Assembly (NCBI RefSeq): GCF_017874035.1
Contig: NZ_JAGGKV010000020.1
Location: 62,001-126,000 of the forward strand
Length of the DNA stretch: 64,000 nucleotides
DNA from: Paenibacillus aceris
GTDB taxonomy: Bacteria > Bacillota > Bacilli > Paenibacillales > NBRC-103111
Direction of reading: 5' to 3'
Shown here: piece by piece, positions 7,851 through 15,285 of the stretch
Layout of the letters: each line of letters begins with the position of its first letter
Numbering within the stretch: position 1 is the first letter of the stretch
Translations under genes and position numbers: made by a program
Notes under the pieces: model-generated
What the model was told of the DNA's origin: nothing
Databases searched by the model: none
The model's input: the letters and a program-made list of their open reading frames with translations, nothing else

Positions 7851-8681
7851 TGTCAGCAAGCCGGCCGGCACCTTGGCGTCCCAATCACTCGGGATCTGCA
7901 GTCCAATCGCATAGAGCGCAACCGCCGCCGTGTCCATGATGGACAGGCCCGACAAGTCAGCCTCTGGGCTAACGCCGGGTCCCCGGCAGCCCCAGAAAAT
8001 GGTCATATCCTGTGGAGCATCACTCCCATGACTGAATGTATCTACACCGCCGCCGCCGTGATCTGTCGTGATGATGAGCAGGCTGTCATCCAGCATTCCT
8101 GCTTCCAGAAGCTCTTTGCCAATCTCCCCGATCTGTCTGTCAGCACGTGTGATTGCTTTCAAATATTCCGTGGATTCATCCCCATACCCATGCCGATGAC
8201 CTGCGGCATCCACATCATCCAGTTGGACGAACAGCAGCTCCAGCCCGGGATTCGTACGAAGATAAGCTCCGATGGCAGGAACCAGTTGTTCATCCGGCGC
8301 AGCGCATTTTTCCATACCTGGAATCTCTTCAATAATGCCCGTTATAATTGGCTTCCATGAGACGAATGCGGCCATTGTGCTGTCTGGTCTCGCTTCTCTC
8401 AAAATTTGAAATAGGGAAGGCGCGGGCGAATTCGCCGGAAAACTTCGATTGTTTTGAATATGCACATGGGACTCATGCCGCTCCGGCATCACGCCATGCA
8501 AAAGCGATCCCCAGCATTCCCCGCTGTTGGAAGGAAAAGCGGTAAGAGCCTGGCTCGTTTGCGCGCCTCCCGCAAGCAGTTCATCGATATAAGGGGTTTC
8601 CGCCTCACGGATGAATGTCCCTGCACCATCAATACCTAAGATGATGACCCTTTTGATAGCTTTTTTTGATGTCAATGTCAT
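7848..8681 (-). CDS. Type I phosphodiesterase/nucleotide pyrophosphatase-like protein
   Basis: 277 residues of the alkaline-phosphatase superfamily. Likely metal ligands are Asp18 in ILGIDGAG, the Asp/His of QLDDVDAAGHRHGYG, the Asp-His pair of IITTDHGGGG and the His of FSHGSDAPQ; a Ser/Asn region (AFPSNSGECW) occupies the usual nucleophile position. No signal peptide is seen, so it probably acts in the cytoplasm. It lies 21 bp downstream of the GH35 beta-galactosidase on the same strand, suggesting co-transcription, but the substrate is unknown. The terminator overlapping its end closes this unit. Confidence 0.82.
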   Translation of the reverse strand: MTLTSKKAIKRVIILGIDGAGTFIREAETPYIDELLAGGAQTSQALTAFPSNSGECWGSLLHGVMPERHESHVHIQNNRSFPANSPAPSLFQILREARPDSTMAAFVSWKPIITGIIEEIPGMEKCAAPDEQLVPAIGAYLRTNPGLELLFVQLDDVDAAGHRHGYGDESTEYLKAITRADRQIGEIGKELLEAGMLDDSLLIITTDHGGGGVDTFSHGSDAPQDMTIFWGCRGPGVSPEADLSGLSIMDTAAVALYAIGLQIPSDWDAKVPAGLLT

Positions 8682-8702
8682 GTCATTCCCTCCGCTTCCG
8701 GT

Positions 8703-10472
8703 TTAGCCCAAATCCGGTGCATCCGTCAATTCAATAACCGGATTCTCGGTACGATGCAGCTCGAAGATAACAATTTCATTGCAGCCTTTCCGCAGTAACG
8801 GCGCCGGTACATACAACGTACGCTGCGGCCCTTTTTCCCAGTAACGTCCCAGATTAAAGCCATTGATCCAAACAATGCCTTTGGACCAACCCTCCAAACG
8901 GACGAATGTGTCTCCTGCCTCTTCAACGTTGAATTCCCCGCGATAGAACGTGGGACGCTCTTGATCCTGCTCCTGCTGTACGCTCTCCGCAGAACTCACG
9001 AACGGAATCGCATCCGTATTGTCCAGTGGCAGCGGATAAATCGTCCAATCGAATAAGAACTGATTATTGAAGCGAACGCCTTCCGTAATGCCTTTGAAGT
9101 CCCTCAGTTTCGGCCCGTAGTTGACGCGGCCCATGTTCTCGACAACGATGTCCAACTTCGCACCTTGGGCTGGAATGTCCAGTGGGAGAGGACGCGGATC
9201 CCAACGCTCGACTGTGCCTTGATAGACGCCGTCCAAGAAAATTTGAGCGCGGTCGTGCACCTCCTGCAGGTGCAGCTTTTCGCCGGTTCGCGGACCGGAT
9301 ACCTGTGTCGAATAGACGATGAAGCCGTAGCTTTGCCCAACCAATTCCATTGGTTCCGGACAGGTGCGTTTAACCGGCACGGAAAGTTGATCAAGTTGCC
9401 CGAGCAAATCTGCTTTTTCCGTTAATGAGATACGGCCGTAGCTTTTCTTCGGAATAGGCGCAGGAAATACCGGAAACTCCTTCTCGTCTTTCTCAAGATA
9501 GCGTGCAATGACGCTGCGGACAGCTCGGTATTTCTCCGTTTCATCTCCGCACTCTGAAAGGGGTGAATCATAGTCATAGCTGGTAATCGTCGCCTCGTAC
9601 TTCTCGCCAAAGTTCGCTCCGTTGTAGAACCCAAAGTTGGTTCCGCCGTGGAACATATAGAAATTCACGGAAGCGCCGGCGCGCAGCATGCGGTCGAATA
9701 CATCGGCGACATCGCCTGCATCTCGCGTGTGGTGCGGCTTCAGCCAATGATCAAACCAACCGTTCCAATACTCCATGCACATGAGCGGTTCATCCGCACG
9801 GTATTCACGGAACTTCTCGAACGCCTCCTCCGGTCTAGAGCCGAAGTTGACGGTCGCCAGGGTGCCGGGAACCGTACCTCCCTGCAGCATGCCATCCTCC
9901 GGACCGTCCGATGTAAACAGCAATACATCCACTCCGCGCTTGATCAACCCATCACGTAAATACGTTAAGTACGCGGTGTCGTTGCCATAGCTGCCATACT
10001 CATTCTCGATTTGCATGGCGATAACCGGACCGCCGTTTGTGCTGAGATACGGAACTAACTTAGGGATCAGCTCATCATAGTAACGGTCTACTTTCTGCAA
10101 ATAGGCCGTATCCATGCAGCGAAGCTTCATGTTCGAATACTGCAGCAGCCAAGCTGGCAGTCCGCCGAATTCCCACTCCGCACAGATGTAAGGGCTTGGC
10201 CGAACAATCACATGAAGCTCGAGCTTGCCAGCCAATGCAATGAAGCGCTCGATGTCCGCAAGACCTTCAAAGTTAAATATATTCTCCTGCGGCTCATGCA
10301 TATTCCATGGCACATAGGTTTCCACCGTATTAAAGCCGCACGCTTTGAGCTTCAGCAGCCGATCTTCCCAATACTCAGGAACAACACGAAAATAATGGAT
10401 AGCTCCCGATATGATTTGAAATGGCTTCCCATCTAATAGAAATTGCTTGTCTTTGGCTTGTAAAATGGCCAC
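8703..10472 (-). CDS. GH35 beta-galactosidase
   Basis: 589 residues, cytoplasmic (no signal peptide). The N-terminal TIM barrel is typical of glycoside hydrolase family 35: FQIISGAIHYFRV, the acid/base Glu at about 158 in AMQIENEYGSYG and the nucleophile Glu at about 234 in CMEYWNGWFDHW, then HGGTNFGFYNG. The C-terminal third contains jelly-roll domains ending in KGIVWINGFNLGRYW, also characteristic. It removes terminal beta-galactose from oligosaccharides. The GTG at 10472 is preferred because CGGAGGG lies seven bases upstream; the ATG at 10478 touches that site. It is divergent from an AraC-family regulator and probably controlled by it. Confidence 0.92.
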   Translation of the reverse strand: MAILQAKDKQFLLDGKPFQIISGAIHYFRVVPEYWEDRLLKLKACGFNTVETYVPWNMHEPQENIFNFEGLADIERFIALAGKLELHVIVRPSPYICAEWEFGGLPAWLLQYSNMKLRCMDTAYLQKVDRYYDELIPKLVPYLSTNGGPVIAMQIENEYGSYGNDTAYLTYLRDGLIKRGVDVLLFTSDGPEDGMLQGGTVPGTLATVNFGSRPEEAFEKFREYRADEPLMCMEYWNGWFDHWLKPHHTRDAGDVADVFDRMLRAGASVNFYMFHGGTNFGFYNGANFGEKYEATITSYDYDSPLSECGDETEKYRAVRSVIARYLEKDEKEFPVFPAPIPKKSYGRISLTEKADLLGQLDQLSVPVKRTCPEPMELVGQSYGFIVYSTQVSGPRTGEKLHLQEVHDRAQIFLDGVYQGTVERWDPRPLPLDIPAQGAKLDIVVENMGRVNYGPKLRDFKGITEGVRFNNQFLFDWTIYPLPLDNTDAIPFVSSAESVQQEQDQERPTFYRGEFNVEEAGDTFVRLEGWSKGIVWINGFNLGRYWEKGPQRTLYVPAPLLRKGCNEIVIFELHRTENPVIELTDAPDLG

Positions 10473-10523
10473 AATCATCCCTCCGGATTATGAATGCTAT
10501 TGGTTCATAAGTTGAACTGTCTA

Positions 10524-10562
10524 CATTCATCATCGCCGAAAGGATAGGCATTCTCCATCGCC
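10524..10562. promoter_or_regulatory. Direct repeat, candidate AraC-family operator
   Basis: Two 14-bp direct copies of CATTCnnCATCGCC start 25 bp apart (10524-10537 and 10549-10562) in the divergent gap between the beta-galactosidase and the AraC-type regulator. Direct half-sites about two helical turns apart are what AraC-family activators usually bind. Assignment to the neighbouring regulator is inference. Confidence 0.5.
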
Positions 10563-10600
10563 AAATGGATCATTTTCTATACCAAATGTGCCAATTCCCA

Positions 10601-10609
10601 TGTTATGAT
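10601..10609 (+). promoter_or_regulatory. Possible extended -10 promoter for the AraC-type gene
   Basis: TGTTATGAT matches the extended -10 pattern TGnTATAAT at all but one position, 36 bp before the GTG start. No good -35 hexamer is visible, as is usual for extended -10 promoters. Confidence 0.35.
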
Positions 10610-10644
10610 GAAACAAACGCGAAGTCGAATGGGAGGAACAACAC

Positions 10645-11565
10645 GTGGAGCAACAGTTGGAGGATTTGTATCGTTTTCCAAATATCATCAATACCCTTCA
10701 GGTGACAGGTTGCCATTTCGGCTTGAAGCCTCCTGGGTGGCATTTCCCTAGGCATCATCACCATTTGTTCGAGCTGCTGTACTGCGTGGAAGGTGAAGTC
10801 GCTCATGAAATAAACCGCGATCAAGTTACGATGCACAAAGGAGACTGGCTGCTAATCAAGTCTGGTGTCAGGCATCAATCCTCCAACACCTGCCAGGCGG
10901 ACTATAGTTTCTTTAACGTGCATTTCGATCTCGATGACCCAGAGATTCGCAGCCTGCTCTCCCTTGCGCCATATCGACTTATCCGACACAAAGAAGCAGA
11001 ACGAAGCAAACTGCGTTTCTACGTCGGCGAATTAGAGGCTGTTATGCAGCGCAATAACGCCGAACCCCCCGAAGCGGCGGAACCGCTCCCCCCCTCCCTC
11101 CTGCGTTTCGAGGATAAGCTGCTGCTGCAGTCTTATACACTGCTCATCATCCACGATGTGCTTCAGCTGCTGCGTGAGCATGGGACAGCTAGCGGTCATC
11201 GCACAGCTCCCGATAAAGATCCTTCGCTCTTCACCGCCGATGTCGCGCACATGATTGAAGAGAAGCTCTCGCTCGGTCTAAGCGAGGAAGCGACAGTGGC
11301 GGGGGTTGCGAAGGAGATGAACCTGAGCCGCAGCCAATGCAGCAAGCTGTTCTCCAAGGTATACGGGCTGTCCCCCCGCCAGTACCTCAGTAGGCAGAAG
11401 CTCAAGCTGGCTAAGGAGCTGCTCGTCACGACCCATCTGCCGATGACGGACATCGCGGAGAAGCTGGGCTTCCAATCGGCCAGCCACTTCTCCCGGCAAT
11501 TTCGGCGCTGGACCGGCCAGTCGCCGAGCGAATTCAAGCCGAGGCATCATTCCACAACTAGTTAA
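10645..11565 (+). CDS. AraC-family transcriptional regulator
   Basis: 306 residues. The N-terminal half is a cupin-type sensing domain (HHHHLFELLYCVEGEVAHEIN, then DWLLIKSGVRHQS); the last 100 residues are the double helix-turn-helix domain, with VAKEMNLSRSQCSKLFSKVYGLSP and the conserved MTDIAEKLGFQSASHFSRQFRRWTG. The GTG start has GGGAGG eight bases upstream. The gene is divergent from the GH35 beta-galactosidase, with a direct repeat between them, so it probably activates that gene in response to a sugar. Its 3' end overlaps the last 8 bp of the convergent gerC-type gene, leaving no room for a terminator. Confidence 0.9.
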   Translation: MEQQLEDLYRFPNIINTLQVTGCHFGLKPPGWHFPRHHHHLFELLYCVEGEVAHEINRDQVTMHKGDWLLIKSGVRHQSSNTCQADYSFFNVHFDLDDPEIRSLLSLAPYRLIRHKEAERSKLRFYVGELEAVMQRNNAEPPEAAEPLPPSLLRFEDKLLLQSYTLLIIHDVLQLLREHGTASGHRTAPDKDPSLFTADVAHMIEEKLSLGLSEEATVAGVAKEMNLSRSQCSKLFSKVYGLSPRQYLSRQKLKLAKELLVTTHLPMTDIAEKLGFQSASHFSRQFRRWTGQSPSEFKPRHHSTTS

Positions 11566-12697
11566 TAATCCCATGAGAAATAATATCCATGCTTACCGAA
11601 ACCTTGAAATCCACTTCGGGGTATGCCTTCTCCCAATCGAGCTCTTTCCACTCCTTCGGATGGAAAGCTATCATATCCCTTCCGATGCCCAGTGCATCGG
11701 AATGTGCCTTTTGAAGCAGTTTGCAGATGCCTTGCGCTTCCTGTGTGAGCAGATCAGAGAACCGTTTGTTCAGCTGCTCAATGAGCTGCTCGTCAATGCG
11801 ATTGTTTTTGGCGTGTTCGATGATGATCCCTTTCAGCCTAAGCTGCAATTGAACCTGAACTTGTCCGGATGAACTGACCGAAACCTTCTTGCTGCGGCTC
11901 GACTTGACGATGTTCAGCGATACGTGCTGCGACACGTCGTTTTTGCCCTTCGCTTCTTCTACTTTTCTCGTGAGGACACAGACTTCGGCCTTCTTGCCGT
12001 TCATTAAAAGGAACAAGGTAGATTGTTCAGGAGTGAGCAGGTATCCCGTATACTTTCTTTTACTAAGGAGCCCCACACCCTCGATGACAGCTTTATCTTT
12101 GTCCGTCTCACCATTTGTCCCATTTTCCCTCCTCAGAATCGGAATGACGCCATCTTTTCCCCGATCATGAAGAAGAGGGTAAATGGAATGCACGGTTACG
12201 TATGGAATGACCGTTTCGTGCTCGGCGCTTTTAATGATTTTGCGCAAGTACTCTCCGGATGTCGCGGACCCGATGCGATTCAGTCGAATCAAATCCGCCG
12301 CTTCGCCATGGACGATAGCCACTTTGGCCAGCATAGGGTCATTTGAGTTGCGGAATGTGGCGTCCAGGAGATTCAGAATATCCGATTTCGCCAGCTTATC
12401 GCAGATTAGCATAACTTGATTTTTGGAAGTGCCAATGGGTCCTGCGATTTGCAGGCCGATTTTTTTATACAAGGACTCCTGCAGCGTTGGTCCTGTTGCC
12501 GTCAACACCTCATGAATGGGAACGGTTCTTTCCTTGCCTCCGGGAGATTGAATAGTGACGGTGGTGACGATTTCATTTTTCTCGTTCGTATCCAGAGAGG
12601 TTGCATAAATGAGCTGCAAATTTTTCAAATCGGAATGATAACTGCACCCTGAAAATAACAAAACAACGATCAGCCAGAGAAGAGCCAAGCGATTCAC
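11558..12697 (-). CDS. Ger(x)C family spore germinant-receptor lipoprotein
   Basis: 379 residues. The start is a GTG at 12697, which overlaps the stop of the permease gene as GTGA and has AAGGGGGAAAG upstream; this gives the signal VNRLALLWLIVVLLFSGC with the lipid-attachment Cys, as expected for a GerC subunit. The body shows the GerAC pattern, including DLIRLNRIGSATSGEYLRKII and a C-terminal block with LNKRFSDLLTQEAQGICKLLQKAHSDALGIGRD. It would be anchored to the inner spore membrane on the cortex side as part of a nutrient germinant receptor with the two upstream products. Confidence 0.9.
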   Translation of the reverse strand: MNRLALLWLIVVLLFSGCSYHSDLKNLQLIYATSLDTNEKNEIVTTVTIQSPGGKERTVPIHEVLTATGPTLQESLYKKIGLQIAGPIGTSKNQVMLICDKLAKSDILNLLDATFRNSNDPMLAKVAIVHGEAADLIRLNRIGSATSGEYLRKIIKSAEHETVIPYVTVHSIYPLLHDRGKDGVIPILRRENGTNGETDKDKAVIEGVGLLSKRKYTGYLLTPEQSTLFLLMNGKKAEVCVLTRKVEEAKGKNDVSQHVSLNIVKSSRSKKVSVSSSGQVQVQLQLRLKGIIIEHAKNNRIDEQLIEQLNKRFSDLLTQEAQGICKLLQKAHSDALGIGRDMIAFHPKEWKELDWEKAYPEVDFKVSVSMDIISHGIIN

Positions 12698-13764
12698 TGC
12701 TGCTTTCCCCCTTCTTTGCCCTTTAGCCAAACAAACAAGAAAAGTAGAACCGGAAGTCCGATCAAGATGAAACTCTCGTATTCCGTAACCTTCTGTAAGA
12801 AGGCAATCCGTTTTTCCGAACGCCATGCGAAACCGACCAAGCAGACTATGGGAACTAAATAGTACATGGCTTTTCTGTGTTCATTGTTATGAAACCAGTA
12901 TCCGAACCCTTTGCCTGCGGCATACATGTAGCTAATGAGTGATGCTGTCACTTTGACCAGCCAGACGGAAAGGAAAATCAAATCCATCCGTTCCAGAAAT
13001 GGCAGGGAAATCCCGTTCAAATAGTAAGGGACAGGCTGCGGGATGAATGGAATTGACTCGGGACTGAAATTCAGAAAGCACAGCAGGACAACAACCAAAA
13101 AGAAAATGGTCGCCATGGTGTTCGCCCACAGTACGGGAGTAAGCATGCTCTTGCCATTGGATTGCACCTCGGAGGAGACGATCAGGAACAGCTCGAAACC
13201 GAGGAAAGTGATCACGGAACTTTTCATTCCCGCAATAATGGCTGTCCAGCCCTTCTGTCCGATAGGCAGCAGATAGCGATAATCCATTGTATAAAAGCTG
13301 GTAAGCATCATCGCTACCATTAAGATAAGCAGAAAGGTGACCATCGTATTGTAACGCGCAATGACCGGCAATCGCTCTTTAGCAAAATAGATCAATATAA
13401 CAAAGTTGGCTGCAATGACGAGCCATGGATTCGTAAACGGCAATATCCAGAGCTCGACAAACAACATTTCCATCAGCAAAACCAGACAGGAAAGAAATAG
13501 AAAATGGAACGTGTAAAAAGCGTTGACCGCATTCCCTATCCATTTGCCAAGAATAAGCGGCATAAACTCATAGAAATTTTTCCCTGGAAATCGTTTACAG
13601 AGAGCGACATAGATGATCAGAAGCACATTCACGCATGCCCCCGCCAGAATGACGGATATCCAGCCGTCTTCACCAGCAGCTTGATGCAATACATAGGGGA
13701 AAGACAACACACCGATGCCTACCTGAGTTTGCAGGATGAAAGCAAATAATTGCATTCTGGTCAT
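12694..13764 (-). CDS. GerAB/ArcD/ProY-family spore germination permease
   Basis: 356 residues with about ten membrane segments, beginning MTRMQLFAFILQTQVGIGVLSFPYVLH, the conserved start of GerB proteins. GerB subunits are APC-superfamily relatives and carry the germinant-binding site. Its start overlaps the stop of the gerA-type gene by 4 bp and its end overlaps the gerC-type start, so the three subunits are translationally coupled. Which nutrient is sensed cannot be told from sequence. Confidence 0.93.
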   Translation of the reverse strand: MTRMQLFAFILQTQVGIGVLSFPYVLHQAAGEDGWISVILAGACVNVLLIIYVALCKRFPGKNFYEFMPLILGKWIGNAVNAFYTFHFLFLSCLVLLMEMLFVELWILPFTNPWLVIAANFVILIYFAKERLPVIARYNTMVTFLLILMVAMMLTSFYTMDYRYLLPIGQKGWTAIIAGMKSSVITFLGFELFLIVSSEVQSNGKSMLTPVLWANTMATIFFLVVVLLCFLNFSPESIPFIPQPVPYYLNGISLPFLERMDLIFLSVWLVKVTASLISYMYAAGKGFGYWFHNNEHRKAMYYLVPIVCLVGFAWRSEKRIAFLQKVTEYESFILIGLPVLLFLFVWLKGKEGGKQQ

Positions 13765-15188
13765 GACATCCTCCTATCCGAAGCTTTCCTACGAAAGATT
13801 CGCTTAGGAAGCTGAATGAGCGTAGTCAAGATCCTTCGCGGTTGGAATGGCGTAAACGGATAAAAGTAAGGGACGCCGTACGTTTCAAGCTTGCTTAAAT
13901 GCATGAACAACAGCGAAAAGCTAAAAGCTATCCCAGCAAAACCAAGCAGCAAAGAAGCGATCATGATCGGGAAGCTGACCAACCGAACCGCGAGACGCAT
14001 TTCGTGAGAAGGCAAACTGAAAGAAGCGACGGCCGTCAATGAAATAACGACAATCATGGTCGTGGATACTAATCCAGCATTAACCACTTCACTGCCGATA
14101 ACCAAACCTCCGACAATAGACAGGGTAGAAGAAATGGACTTCGGAAGCCGGATTGCCGCTTCTCGCAGCAGCTCGAGCACGGTGATCATAAACAAAGCTT
14201 CAATGAGGGGATTGAAAGGAATATTCTCTAAAGAAGCTTTCAAGGAAAAAAGCAAATCAATCGGCAGTACCTCGAAATGGTTCGAGACAATGGAAATATA
14301 AACCGAAGGAAGCGCCATCCCGATCATGACACTAATAAACCGAAGAAAGCGAAAAAAAGTCCCGCTCCACCACCGGACGTTGAAATCGTCTGCAATTTGA
14401 AAAAACATAAAAAATGTCACTGGGAGAATGACCGCGAACGAACTGCCATCCACAAGCAGGACAACTCTGCCCTCCAGTAGATGAGAAACCGTGGTGTCAG
14501 GTCTTTCGGTATACAACATTTGCGGAAAAAGAGACCACCGGCTGTTCTCTAACCGATTCAAGATTTGTCCGGGCGACTTAATAAACACGTCTTCATTCGT
14601 CAAGAGTCTGGCAATGACTTCGTTAACAACATTGAGATCAGCAAGCTCGCTCATGTACAGCAACTTGACGCCTGTCGGGCTTTGCGCGCCCAAAGTGAAG
14701 TCCCGTTCGACCAAATTCGGATTCTTGAGTCGTCTGTGAATCAGCTGTACATTAATTTCTGCGTCATCGACAAAGCCTTCATGGGAACCGCGTATGACTT
14801 GTTCATTCTGGGATTCTGCGATACTGCGTTCGATGCTAGCGCCGACATCGGCCAGAATAATATCCATTCTTTGATCGAGCAGAATCGCGCATTTCCCTTG
14901 AAGCATCCCGGCAGCCACAGTCTCCAAATCGGAAACGAGCTCAATATCGAGAATAGGAAGAATATCCTCCAGAAGTCCCTCTTTGGATTCGAGCAGAGGC
15001 CTCAAAACATCAGACTGCAGCTTATCCCGATTGGTGGCAGCGTTAAGATAAAGAATCGCGCCCTGAACGCCCTGCAGGCGGAATTCCCTGGTCCGAATAT
15101 CGTCGGAAGAATGAAAGCAATCGAAAAGCTTACGCATATTCGTCTTGATCTCTGTTGAGATTTGGAATGAATCTTGTGGCAATTCCAT
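13761..15188 (-). CDS. GerA-family spore germination protein
   Basis: 475 residues. The soluble N-terminal half holds GerA motifs such as VIRGSHEGFVDDAEINVQLIHRR and LNRLENSRWSLFPQMLYTERPDTT, followed by a membrane part with about five segments (LLVDGSSFAVILPVTFFMFFQ onward). Recent structural work on the family shows GerA subunits forming an oligomeric ion channel opened by nutrients. GGGAGGAAGAAG precedes the ATG. It is the first gene of the three-gene receptor operon, expressed in the forespore in relatives. Confidence 0.93.
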   Translation of the reverse strand: MELPQDSFQISTEIKTNMRKLFDCFHSSDDIRTREFRLQGVQGAILYLNAATNRDKLQSDVLRPLLESKEGLLEDILPILDIELVSDLETVAAGMLQGKCAILLDQRMDIILADVGASIERSIAESQNEQVIRGSHEGFVDDAEINVQLIHRRLKNPNLVERDFTLGAQSPTGVKLLYMSELADLNVVNEVIARLLTNEDVFIKSPGQILNRLENSRWSLFPQMLYTERPDTTVSHLLEGRVVLLVDGSSFAVILPVTFFMFFQIADDFNVRWWSGTFFRFLRFISVMIGMALPSVYISIVSNHFEVLPIDLLFSLKASLENIPFNPLIEALFMITVLELLREAAIRLPKSISSTLSIVGGLVIGSEVVNAGLVSTTMIVVISLTAVASFSLPSHEMRLAVRLVSFPIMIASLLLGFAGIAFSFSLLFMHLSKLETYGVPYFYPFTPFQPRRILTTLIQLPKRIFRRKASDRRMS

Positions 15189-15219
15189 TCTTCTTCCTCC
15201 CGCCTTGTCACATTGCGGT

Positions 15220-15249
15220 TAGTATTTGCCAAATTCTTCATTTTATCCA
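15220..15249 (-). promoter_or_regulatory. Possible sigma-G (or sigma-F) promoter of the germination operon
   Basis: The minus strand carries TGGATA (15244-15249), a 17-bp spacer and AATACTA (15220-15226), close to the sigma-G consensus TGAATA-N17/18-CATACTA (one mismatch in each element). It sits about 32 bp before the gerA-type ATG. Forespore sigma-G control is established for gerA operons in B. subtilis; the match here is by eye. Confidence 0.5.
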
Positions 15250-15285
15250 ATCGTCCTTAGATGGCCTCCAACAGAAATAAGACGA

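Noticed and set aside
14565-15158. 197-codon plus-strand frame opposite gerA
   Set aside because: Entirely antisense to a clear GerA-family gene; no ribosome binding site or domain.
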